From a bacterium (GTDB lineage: Bacteria; Babelota; Babeliae; Babelales; Vermiphilaceae), in contig JAKAUA010000030.1 of assembly GCA_021827875.1 (NCBI GenBank), forward strand, positions 1 to 17,114: 17,114 nt of DNA. Reading direction: 5' to 3'. Positions 8,151-15,114 of the stretch are shown piece by piece; position 1 is the stretch's first letter; the number at the start of each line of letters is the position of its first letter. Position numbers and translations under genes: made by a program. Below the pieces are notes generated by a model. That model was given only the letters and a program-made list of their open reading frames with translations. It was not told the origin of the DNA and did no database searches.

Positions 8151-8867
8151 ATGAATAATATAATACGAAAAATATTTTTTTGTGGAATGATTTTCTGTTC
8201 TGCATATGCCGCAGAGAGCCCGGACTCTCGCTCTGATGCAAGTGATAGTGAAGATGCATTACCGCCCCGATCTTATTCTATGAGTGTTCCTAAATTATCT
8301 TTGGGAGAAGAAGAAATGGTATCTGATGAATATAGAAGTCGGTCACTTTCGGCACGATTTATTGCCCTGTCCCTGGGAAGCAAAAAATCACCGAAAACAT
8401 CCGAAAAGAGCTCGCCAAGGGGTTCGCCACGTAAAAGAGAAGACTCATTGAGTTATAATATAAGGATGGCAGCAGCATATGATGCACAAGACAGAGCTGA
8501 TCAGCTAGTACCTTCACCAAAACAAAATGTACCGGAAATATCTCCGCGTGCAGAATATTCAAGTAATTCTGCTATGGGCGCATGGACGCAGCGTCATAAT
8601 TTATTGATGTGCGATGTTGCCGATTTTGAGGCGAGTATTGAAAAAATAGATGCAGAGATTAAAGACTTAGAAACCAAGAGAGATATGCAAGCTCTAAATA
8701 GACTAGATAGGCGACTATCTGTTGACCAAATAAAGCAAGCCACAGGTCTTTATTTTGGCTATGAGAAAGAATTGAAAGAAAAGGGACAAGAGAAAGAGAA
8801 TCTCATCAAAAAATTAGCAGAAGTCAACGTAGATCTTGCAGCGGTTGATGCAGATAGCCCTCGATAA
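8151..8867 (+). CDS. Exported Ser/Arg-rich coiled-coil protein, island paralog 4
   Basis: 238 residues from the ATG at 8151, preceded by an AAGGGGG run around 8137-8143. An in-frame ATG at 8112 overlaps the end of the previous gene and would place 13 extra residues ahead of the signal peptide, so it is rejected. The signal peptide MNNIIRKIFFCGMIFCSAYA ends in AYAAES, like its neighbours. Residues 61-100 are unusually rich in Ser, Arg, Lys and Pro: YRSRSLSARF, KKSPKTSEKSSPRGSPRKR. A second S-P-K and an S-P-R motif follow (near 123 and 134). From about 155 there is a coiled coil that includes IEKIDAEIKDLETKRD. Compared with the paralogs the basic Ser-Pro block is expanded. Function unknown. Confidence 0.8.
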   Translation: MNNIIRKIFFCGMIFCSAYAAESPDSRSDASDSEDALPPRSYSMSVPKLSLGEEEMVSDEYRSRSLSARFIALSLGSKKSPKTSEKSSPRGSPRKREDSLSYNIRMAAAYDAQDRADQLVPSPKQNVPEISPRAEYSSNSAMGAWTQRHNLLMCDVADFEASIEKIDAEIKDLETKRDMQALNRLDRRLSVDQIKQATGLYFGYEKELKEKGQEKENLIKKLAEVNVDLAAVDADSPR

Positions 8868-8994
8868 TACAAAAAATGATAAAGCTGAATTAAACCCGAG
8901 AGGCGAAGTAAAAAATAGAGACCCTTTACCTAAAAAAATATGTTCATAATAGGGTTTTGTGGCTTTGCCTTCTAAACCTATCTGTTTGGACAAT

Positions 8995-9022
8995 TTGTCA
9001 ATTATTTGATAGGATCTATACA
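8995..9022 (+). promoter_or_regulatory. Candidate promoter for the 722-residue protein gene
   Basis: TTGTCA at 8995-9000 and TATACA at 9017-9022 with a 16-base spacer form a plausible sigma-70 promoter 34 bases before the start codon at 9056. The 188-base gap before this gene otherwise holds only a weak, long-looped hairpin near 8919-8954 (ACCCT with AGGGT). Confidence 0.4.
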
Positions 9023-9055
9023 AAGATATGTTCTTATTGTTTTTAGGATTAAAAA

Positions 9056-11224
9056 ATGAAGAATTTATTATTGACCCTATCCCTTTTTATAATGGTCCCG
9101 ACACTCGCGGTTGAGCTAGTGCAGAGCAAACCATCAGGTATATGTCTCAACCGTTGGTGGAACAACTTGGCTATAACTGAAGCCGGTAAAGAAACAGTAG
9201 AATTTCATAATACATGGTTCAAAAAAGAATATACCTCTTATTTAGGTGGTTTTTTTTCTTGGGAAACCATTGGGCATTTAAATATGACAGGAAGTCGTAA
9301 AAATTCAGATAACTATCTGAAGCAAAAGCTTGCGGAAGCAGATGCAGTTAATACTATTGATACTGAATCGTTGCAATCACTTCTGGCGGTGTCGTCTAAA
9401 ACACGTGATTTTAAAGGTGATAGAAAGATGGGAGCCATGTATGGTAATTGGCTTTGGGATCATTATCAAAAATGTAAAAAACCTATTAATGTTAAGAAAA
9501 TGCGTGAAAAAATTGGTGTAATAATGCCGCCATTTGGAGCAAGTTCGGTATTATCAGAATTCTTACCAATTCAAACACCACCGTCATTTTATGATGGACT
9601 GAAAGAAGTTGCCAGTAGTGACGAAGAACGTTTCGATGAAAGTGAAAATACAGCATCAACATCAACAGATAGCAGCTCAAGTTCAAGTTCTGGATCAAGT
9701 AGCCCATCACCAGTTCGTGCTGCATCAAATGGGCATTATGCAAGAAAAATATATGCGCCTGCAAAGCTTGAATTTAGTTCAGCAAAAGATGTCCAGAATG
9801 CAATTGATGTTGCTTTTCAGCACAAAGAACGTCGTTTTGTTTTGCGCGATCTCCGTGCAATTAAAAATGCATGTCGACGTGCGATTAGTCAACAGAAAGA
9901 TCCTAAAGAAAGAGAGAAGTTAGCGAATTGCTATACCGAGATTTTTGGTATGGAACAAAGCATCGAAAAAGAAGCCATTGATTCTTTTGTTACAAAAGAA
10001 GAAGCGAAAAGATTAGAATTAGAACAGGCAGAGGCGGCTCTAGGCGCAGAGCACCCTTTGCAGACTAATAGAGTAAAAGATGCATTGAATGCACCGATTA
10101 TTCAAACTGATGCATCGACAAGCCTTGAATCATCAGTATCATATGTAAAAAATCCAAGCTTTAGAATGCGTCTAACCAGCAAAGAGCTTGCGATGATGAG
10201 TAATTGTGCTACATCATCAAGTGCGACCATAAATGTATCCGAAGTACAAGAGCCAGCCGCAGCACCGTCAGTTTCTATGTATCAGTCAAGAAATGTTGCT
10301 GCTAGCCCCGCAGTAGCTGCATATTTGAATAAACCAACAATTTCTGAAGAATGTAGAAAAAAATTTGCTACCTTTATAAATAAGGGTGATGAAGTATTAT
10401 GTAAGCTGCGCCAAGGAGAAACTCCTAATGCGACGGATAGAACACAATATCTGCTGAATATTATTTATCTTTCATGGCGTTTACATGCGCATGCGATAGA
10501 AAAAGGTCAAGATTTTACAGAGGGTACTTTTGGCTTAGCGACCGAAGAAGGCAGGAAAATTACTGATTACTTACATGGTTATGTTGAATTAGTAAAAGAT
10601 GAAAAGACATCAGGAATTTCCGCCTCTATACCATGGCTTGCAGGGAACCCATTTGGATATTCAAGAATATCAAGCCACTATATCTATTCAGAGCCTGAGC
10701 AATTCGGTATAGATATTCGTTGGAATGCTAATGACAATGTTTGCCAAGATTGGTTACCGGAAAATAAGACACACATCTTGTTCGGCAAAGATTTTATTAA
10801 GCTTGAAAATCATGGTATGGCTACTGTTAACGACTTTGCCGGTCATACAGGTGAGTGGTTATATGCTCAAGGACGTAAAGGGTTACCAAGTTTGTTTGGG
10901 TCCGATGACCAAGAAGGGTATCGTAAAGAGCGTGTACCGGCGATAGAGCTTAAGGAGTTTGCAAAGTTGTTGAAAGATCTGAAGGTTGCTGACAAAGAAG
11001 CGCAAGATTATTGTGCCAATGCCAAGCAACATGGCATCAAGGATATGTATCGCATTGCTAAAGCATTATATAGTATAAGTGACGAACACGCACAACGGAC
11101 TATTATTAATCCTTATTTAGATCGCTTAAAACATACCTACGATTATCTTGAACAACGTCAGGGTAATGAGGTTATGTTAGGCTATTCATTGTTAAGCCAA
11201 TCATCAGATTCACAACAACAATAA
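9056..11224 (+). CDS. Large exported multidomain protein of unknown function
   Basis: 722 residues; AGGA at 9045-9048 precedes the ATG. The signal peptide MKNLLLTLSLFIMVPTLAVE is followed by an N-terminal domain (about 28-190) rich in Trp (NRWWNN, NTWFKKEY, GNWLWDHYQK). A Ser-rich linker at about 200-220 leads to a basic helical module (228-300) with RKIYAP, IKNACRRA and ERxxLAxxYxxxF; this module recurs in the protein at 11465. A charged and Ala/Ser-rich stretch (300-430) separates it from a C-terminal domain (about 440-700) with FGIDIRWNANDN, THILFGKDFIKLENHGM (H573 on) and FAGHTGEWLYAQ. The last 15 residues are Ser/Gln-rich. I recognise no enzyme family. A degraded copy of its 3' end lies just downstream. 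Secreted or surface role inferred from the signal peptide only. Confidence 0.85.
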   Translation: MKNLLLTLSLFIMVPTLAVELVQSKPSGICLNRWWNNLAITEAGKETVEFHNTWFKKEYTSYLGGFFSWETIGHLNMTGSRKNSDNYLKQKLAEADAVNTIDTESLQSLLAVSSKTRDFKGDRKMGAMYGNWLWDHYQKCKKPINVKKMREKIGVIMPPFGASSVLSEFLPIQTPPSFYDGLKEVASSDEERFDESENTASTSTDSSSSSSSGSSSPSPVRAASNGHYARKIYAPAKLEFSSAKDVQNAIDVAFQHKERRFVLRDLRAIKNACRRAISQQKDPKEREKLANCYTEIFGMEQSIEKEAIDSFVTKEEAKRLELEQAEAALGAEHPLQTNRVKDALNAPIIQTDASTSLESSVSYVKNPSFRMRLTSKELAMMSNCATSSSATINVSEVQEPAAAPSVSMYQSRNVAASPAVAAYLNKPTISEECRKKFATFINKGDEVLCKLRQGETPNATDRTQYLLNIIYLSWRLHAHAIEKGQDFTEGTFGLATEEGRKITDYLHGYVELVKDEKTSGISASIPWLAGNPFGYSRISSHYIYSEPEQFGIDIRWNANDNVCQDWLPENKTHILFGKDFIKLENHGMATVNDFAGHTGEWLYAQGRKGLPSLFGSDDQEGYRKERVPAIELKEFAKLLKDLKVADKEAQDYCANAKQHGIKDMYRIAKALYSISDEHAQRTIINPYLDRLKHTYDYLEQRQGNEVMLGYSLLSQSSDSQQQ

Positions 11225-11256
11225 TAACTAAATACATTAATAACTATTTTGACAAA

Positions 11257-11298
11257 GGGATGGATAGAATATAATACTATCCGTCCCTTCTTTTTTTA
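11257..11298 (+). terminator. Intrinsic terminator after the 722-residue protein gene
   Basis: GGGATGGATAG at 11257-11267 pairs with CTATCCGTCCC at 11277-11287, 11 pairs including one G-U, around a nine-base AT loop. TTCTTTTTTT follows. It lies 33 bases after the stop codon and is the first strong plus-strand terminator after yebC, so the block from 3612 could in part be read as long transcripts. Confidence 0.9.
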
Positions 11299-11332
11299 AT
11301 AGATGCAGAATATGCGCATGAAAGGTTGCTTT

Positions 11333-11450
11333 CATGTTGCTAAAGCGCTGCGTCACAGATAAAATATATTGGACAACGCGAGCAATGAATTTATATTAGG
11401 ATATTCATTGCTCAAATCGTCACCAGATTCATAACAACAATCATAAATAA
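11333..11450 (+). pseudogene. Decayed duplicate of the 3' end of the 722-residue protein gene
   Basis: The stretch 11365-11448 aligns with the end of the upstream gene (11144-11229). By eye about three quarters of 82 aligned bases agree, with one two-base deletion in the relic. Read in frame after that gap it gives NEFILGYSLLKSSPDS and a stop, against NEVMLGYSLLSQSSDSQQQ in the intact gene; a CAA has become TAA where the intact gene reads on. A second short match, 11333-11347 to 11051-11065 (TTGCTAAAGC), implies that about 61 bases between the two blocks were lost. There is no start codon or ribosome site for it. It is best read as the remnant of a tandem copy, now lying between the terminator and the next gene. 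Confidence 0.8.
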
Positions 11451-11464
11451 GTAATGGGATTTAC

Positions 11465-11863
11465 GTGAAGAGACTATTATTGTTAAGTATAGTTATTACA
11501 GCACAACAACATGCTACAGAGCCGAACGATCCGGTAAAAAAGCCGGTGGAGTTTAGCATACGTAGAATTTATACAAGTCACGGCAAAACTGTAGTACCGT
11601 TTATAGCGAAAAAGCCAGAGAATGCGCCTATTGCGCAGGCTTCAGAAATAATTACAAAAATTGTTTCTCAAGAAGCCGTATCGGCTGATGTCGCATCTAT
11701 CATAGCTAAGGTAGAAGCAATTGTTCAAAGTAAAAAAAATAAGAAAGATTATACGCCAAAAGAAATTCAACAGACAAAAAATGCATGTTTTAGGGCGCTT
11801 AAGAAAACAACCAATGCTTATGAACGTTCAGAATTAGCAAAAGCATACGCAAAGTTCGCCTAA
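11465..11863 (+). CDS. Small exported protein sharing the KNAC module
   Basis: 132 residues, starting with GTG at 11465; GGGA at 11456-11459 is the ribosome site. The signal peptide is MKRLLLLSIVITAQQHA. The remaining chain resembles the middle module of the 722-residue protein: RRIY near residue 32 matches RKIY there, and SADVASIIAKVEAIVQ, QTKNACFRAL and ERSELAKAYAKFA match AKDVQNAIDVAFQ, AIKNACRRAI and EREKLANCYTEIF. The invariant core can be written KNAC-x-RA ... ER-x-x-LA-x-x-Y-x-x-F. The chain ends right after the module, so this is a one-domain exported version. It may be the trimmed descendant of a second full-length copy, since the relic of such a copy's 3' end lies just upstream. Function unknown. 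Confidence 0.75.
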   Translation: MKRLLLLSIVITAQQHATEPNDPVKKPVEFSIRRIYTSHGKTVVPFIAKKPENAPIAQASEIITKIVSQEAVSADVASIIAKVEAIVQSKKNKKDYTPKEIQQTKNACFRALKKTTNAYERSELAKAYAKFA

Positions 11864-11887
11864 ATTAAATAACAATTACAGGATAAC

Positions 11888-12475
11888 ATGAAGAAGCTCT
11901 TATTATTCATTATTACTATTACCATTCAGTTGCAGGGTGCAGAGGAACCGCGAAATAGAAACGGTAAAATGGTTGTAATATCTCTTTCTACCGAAAATAT
12001 GCTGCCGTACGAAAGGGTAAAAACGCGCGATACAGATCCTTTTTCAGAAGCGAATTCTGTTTCTCTTTCTCCTGATACATCAACTAAATTAAGAAAATGG
12101 AACCCAAAGCCGTATGCCACGTCACGCCCTCAAGAAAAGAAAATCGTTAAGTGTGAGCTTACTCAAAAAGAAAAAGACAAAGGTAAAAAAATAGTTGCAA
12201 AAGAACTTGCTGCAGTACGAGCTAAAGAAGCAGAAATGCTTAAAACTCTCAGAGACCATGCGAATGAGGCTAATCTAAAAGATGTAGGCGCACTACAAAC
12301 ACGTATTATGGTCCTCGAAACCAAAACGGGTAAAGATAGAAATGATTTCATCAGTTATTTGAAATTTCTCAAAAAAAAGAAATGGGATACTATCTGGGCC
12401 AAGACCAAAGATGGCAAACATTATCAAGAATATCTTAAAGAACGTTGTAAGATGAAACGAGAGCAAAAAGAGTAA
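11888..12475 (+). CDS. Small exported Lys-rich protein
   Basis: 195 residues. AGGA at 11881-11884 precedes the ATG by a few bases, and the gene follows its neighbour by 24 bases, so the pair probably forms an operon. The signal peptide is MKKLLLFIITITIQLQGAEE. Residues 45-75 carry a Ser-rich stretch ending in LSPDTSTKLRKWNPK, faintly like the SP...KW block of the island proteins. From about 92 the chain is a highly basic helical region (LTQKEKDKGKKIVAKELAAV, then ISYLKFLKKKKWDTIW) with a KMKREQKE tail. No known family recognised. A two-way terminator lies immediately downstream. Confidence 0.75.
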   Translation: MKKLLLFIITITIQLQGAEEPRNRNGKMVVISLSTENMLPYERVKTRDTDPFSEANSVSLSPDTSTKLRKWNPKPYATSRPQEKKIVKCELTQKEKDKGKKIVAKELAAVRAKEAEMLKTLRDHANEANLKDVGALQTRIMVLETKTGKDRNDFISYLKFLKKKKWDTIWAKTKDGKHYQEYLKERCKMKREQKE

Positions 12476-12487
12476 AATGAATAATGA

Positions 12488-12530
12488 ATAAAAATAAGGG
12501 GAATACTTATGTATCCCCTCCTATTTTATA
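12488..12530. terminator. Two-way terminator between the island and ruvB
   Basis: AGGGGAATAC (12497-12506) and GTATCCCCT (12511-12519) form a stem with one bulged A around a TTAT loop, flanked by AAAATA on the left and TATTTT on the right. It has a T-rich tail in both directions and serves the convergent genes ending at 12475 and 12526. Confidence 0.85.
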
Positions 12531-13554
12531 TAACCATCTGACCTAAAAACTTTTGTTTTAAATATGGCAGTCGTTTATGCGGGATTTGGCGGCCGCGTGC
12601 TGTTTTCTCTAGATATCCTTTGCGCATCAAAAATGGCTCGTAGACGGCTTCGATGGTGTCTTTGTCCTCACCAAATAATGATGCCAAGGTCTCTAGTCCC
12701 ACCGGCCCGCCATTAAAAAGCTCAACAATCTTTTTGAGCAATAACAAGTCCATTTTTGTCAGGCCATCTTCATTAATTCCCAAAAATGCGAGTGCTTGCT
12801 TGGTAAGCTCTAAAGTAGCCTTATTATGATTTTTTACTTGTGCAAAGTCGCGTACACGACGTAACATTTTTTTTGCAATACGTGGCGTGCCTCGTGCCGA
12901 TGAAGCGATTAACAAAGCGGAATCAGTATCAATAGCTAATTCTAAAAAATCAGCACTTTGCATCACTATTTCGCATAATTCTTCATCAGTATAAAAATCG
13001 AGCCGCTCATTAATGCCAAAGCGGCTGTGCAGTGGCGCAGAAATCATGCCGCTCTTTGTTGTTGCACCAATAAGAGTAAAGGGTGCAAGTGGCAAATTAA
13101 TTGATTTTGCACCGGCTCCTTGTCCAATAATAACATCGATACGGAACTGTTCCATTGCGGTATACAATACTTCTTCTACCTGAGTAGGCATGCGATGTAT
13201 TTCATCAATAAATAAAATATCACGTGGCTCAAGAGAAGATAGAATGGCAACCAAATCACCGGTACGCTCCATCATGGGGCCGCTGCATATCTTTATGCCA
13301 ACGCCCATAACTTGTGCCATGATCTGTGATAATGTTGTTTTCCCCAGACCGGGAGGGCCAGAGAGTAACATATGATCGAGAGGCTCTTTGCGCATTTTTG
13401 CTGCTTGTGTGTAGAGACTCAGTTTGTCTTTAAGCTCTTTTTGTCCTAAATAGTCATCAAAACTTTTGGGTACAAAATCATGTGATGATTCTTCAAATCG
13501 ATCCTGATCTTGCAAACTAAAGATATCGACGCCTTCTTCTAGATTTTGTTTCAC
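12526..13554 (-). CDS. ruvB: Holliday junction branch migration ATPase RuvB
   Basis: 342 residues, standard length. RuvB is the hexameric AAA+ motor that, with RuvA, drives branch migration of Holliday junctions. Visible motifs: FDDYLGQ near 35, Walker A GPPGLGKTT (66-74), Walker B ILFIDEIHR (113-121), sensor 1 LIGATT (161-166), the arginine-finger context PLHSRFG with R178, sensor 2 RGTPRIAKKMLRR, and a winged-helix C-terminus with NGGPVGLETLA and ARGRQIPHKR. All key residues are present. The ribosome site AAGAGA is modest. No ruvA or ruvC lies in the window, so the ruv genes are dispersed. The start at 13554 is followed on the other side by an AT-rich region that probably holds its promoter. 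Confidence 0.97.
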   Translation of the reverse strand: MKQNLEEGVDIFSLQDQDRFEESSHDFVPKSFDDYLGQKELKDKLSLYTQAAKMRKEPLDHMLLSGPPGLGKTTLSQIMAQVMGVGIKICSGPMMERTGDLVAILSSLEPRDILFIDEIHRMPTQVEEVLYTAMEQFRIDVIIGQGAGAKSINLPLAPFTLIGATTKSGMISAPLHSRFGINERLDFYTDEELCEIVMQSADFLELAIDTDSALLIASSARGTPRIAKKMLRRVRDFAQVKNHNKATLELTKQALAFLGINEDGLTKMDLLLLKKIVELFNGGPVGLETLASLFGEDKDTIEAVYEPFLMRKGYLEKTARGRQIPHKRLPYLKQKFLGQMVI

Positions 13555-13663
13555 GATGTTCTCTTATGTTTTTTTATTATTTTCATTAATTTCTTTTTTC
13601 CCACAGAGTAGATATGGCACGCTGGTAATAGAAGCTATATCATATAACCGTTTGGGAGGGTTT

Positions 13664-13873
13664 ATGCAAAAAGTAGTTTTATTTATCAATGTTACCTTAT
13701 CTGACAATGATGATAGTCTCATTAGTGTACCTCAGACAACTCAATCAACTCAACTTTCTCGTGAAAATAGTGCTGCTTTAGATCTCTCATATGCGTATCT
13801 TGTGGATGAATTTTTTGATGATACTCAAGTTATAACAGAGCAGGGCGGTAAAACCGCTCTGCTTATTCTATGA
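13664..13873 (+). CDS. Doubtful small ORF, 69 residues
   Basis: A frame starting at the ATG at 13664, with a good GGGAGGG ribosome site at 13654-13660, encodes a Ser/Thr/Asp-rich peptide beginning MQKVVLFINVTLSDND. It has no clear signal peptide, no domain and no paralog in the window. The last 12 codons run through the terminator hairpin at 13838-13864, which is unusual for a real coding end. It may be a genuine small protein, the remnant of a larger gene, or a short untranslated transcript with a chance frame. The frame is open back to 13556, but that start has no ribosome site and would abut the ruvB start. Confidence 0.35.
   Translation: MQKVVLFINVTLSDNDDSLISVPQTTQSTQLSRENSAALDLSYAYLVDEFFDDTQVITEQGGKTALLIL
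13838..13866 (+). terminator. Hairpin, possible terminator before rodA
   Basis: GCAGGGCGG (13840-13848) pairs with CCGCTCTGC (13854-13862) around TAAAA, nine pairs with one G-U; two further outer pairs are possible. TTATTCTAT follows, a weak tail. The stem is better paired in plus-strand RNA than in minus-strand RNA, where the wobble becomes A-C, so it fits a plus-strand transcript from upstream more than rodA. Confidence 0.55.
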
Positions 13874-14971
13874 TGATAAATGCAAATGTTGCATAGTAAT
13901 ATTATTAAACCACCCAAGACTTGCATACGTAATCCATAAATTACTCAATCCATAGCTTATAAAGGGCAATGGAATCCCCACAATCGGCAATAGCCCAAGC
14001 ACCATCGCACTATTAATTAAAAACGCCACAATAATATGAATAATAAAGCCAAATGCCAAAAGCTGTACCAGCGGCTGATTTATAGAAAGTGTGATCAACA
14101 ATAATCTGCCAAATAGAATCAGAAAAAGAATAATAAGAGCAAATGCACCAATAAAGCCGATTTCTTCACTAATCACCGAGAAAATAAAATCAGTACGACT
14201 TTCGGGCAAAAATTGTAATTTATTTTGTGTCCCTTTTAAAAAACCTTTGCCCAGCAAACCGCCCGATCCTATGGCTATTTTTGACTGTTCAATTTGATAC
14301 CGCTCTTTATTAGATTCTCCTTGCCCAAGAAAAACTAAGACTCGCTTTTGTTGATATGATTTAAGCAAGTGCCACGATAATGGTGCGGTAATAAGTATGA
14401 GCAGCATACTATACAGAAAAAATTCTTTTGAGAGTGATGCAAGCCATAATAGAAGTGCGCCTGAGATAAGCACTAATAACGCAGTGCCAAGATCGGGCTG
14501 TTTGAGGATGAGCAGTACGCTTATGAGTAACGTGCCCAGTAATGGTATAAATTCTTGCACGGTAAAGGTAAAACTTTCTTTGCGCGCATAAAGATAACAG
14601 ACTGCAAATAAGGGGAAGAGCATCTTTGCCAATTCAGAAGGCTGTGCTTTAAAAAATCCCATGTTAATCCAGCGCTGGCCGCCCATGCCAATACTACCCT
14701 TAAAAAGAGTAAACAAAAGAAGGCCAAGTACGGCGCTATAAATGAGCAAGCCCCATTGCAGCAGCATGCGATAATCAATGAGTGAGCAAATAAAATAAAT
14801 AATAATGCCACCACCGATACCCAGCGCCTGTTTTTTAAAAAAGATGGAATAAGGTTGTTCCGGGCGATAGGTCGCACTGAATACAAATAAAAGACCAATA
14901 AGCGATATACAAAGAATAAGAAAAAAACTGATCCAGTCAAAATAGCGAAAAAAGCGTTTTGCGACAAACAT
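13868..14971 (-). CDS. rodA: RodA/FtsW-type SEDS peptidoglycan polymerase
   Basis: 367 residues from the ATG at 14971, preceded by AAAGAGGA; a longer frame to 15034 would overlap the terminator of the next gene and is rejected. SEDS proteins are multi-membrane-span glycosyltransferases that polymerise lipid II with a class B PBP. Ten or so hydrophobic segments are visible. Family motifs: GGQRWINMGFFKAQPSELAK (98-116), KQPDLGTALL (157-166), LGKGFLKGTQ (240-249), the periplasmic LPESRTDFIF with the proposed catalytic Asp at 261 (Asp262 in E. coli RodA), and GLLPIVGIPLPFISYG (326-341). ILPVVG(I/V)PLP is typical of RodA rather than FtsW, as is the length. The usual SYGGS is SYGLS here. No partner PBP is in the window. 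Confidence 0.9.
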   Translation of the reverse strand: MFVAKRFFRYFDWISFFLILCISLIGLLFVFSATYRPEQPYSIFFKKQALGIGGGIIIYFICSLIDYRMLLQWGLLIYSAVLGLLLFTLFKGSIGMGGQRWINMGFFKAQPSELAKMLFPLFAVCYLYARKESFTFTVQEFIPLLGTLLISVLLILKQPDLGTALLVLISGALLLWLASLSKEFFLYSMLLILITAPLSWHLLKSYQQKRVLVFLGQGESNKERYQIEQSKIAIGSGGLLGKGFLKGTQNKLQFLPESRTDFIFSVISEEIGFIGAFALIILFLILFGRLLLITLSINQPLVQLLAFGFIIHIIVAFLINSAMVLGLLPIVGIPLPFISYGLSNLWITYASLGWFNNITMQHLHLSS

Positions 14972-15019
14972 GTCAGAATCCTCTTTATCTTTTCTTGGTC
15001 GTAATTGAAAGAATGGATG

Positions 15020-15055
15020 AAAAAATGTGCCCAAGATATTTTAGTCTCTTGGGCA
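15020..15055 (-). terminator. Terminator of the Cys-rich protein gene
   Basis: On the minus strand TGCCCAAGA and TCTTGGGCA form a perfect nine-pair stem (15028-15036 with 15047-15055) around a ten-base loop, followed by CATTTTTT. It lies 60 bases past the stop codon at 15115 and separates this gene from rodA. Confidence 0.85.
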
Positions 15056-15114
15056 TTAAAAGTCGTTTTTTATTCTAGCGTTAATCAGATAAAGGGCAAC
15101 AGATTTATTATGGA

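Noticed and set aside
5470..8440. SPRKK/SPKK-like motifs as histone-type DNA-binding or nuclear signals
   Set aside because: The motif is short and arises easily in Ser/Lys-rich proteins; nothing else supports DNA binding, so it is mentioned only as one possible meaning of the block.
8919..8954. ACCCT/AGGGT hairpin before the large gene as a terminator
   Set aside because: Five pairs around a loop of about 25 bases with a short T run is too weak to call.
13615..13632. TGGCAC followed by GG resembling a sigma-54 promoter
   Set aside because: The GC element needed near -12 is absent.
14972..15034. Longer N-terminus for the RodA-like protein
   Set aside because: It overlaps the csp terminator hairpin, and AAAGAGGA sits just before the ATG at 14971.
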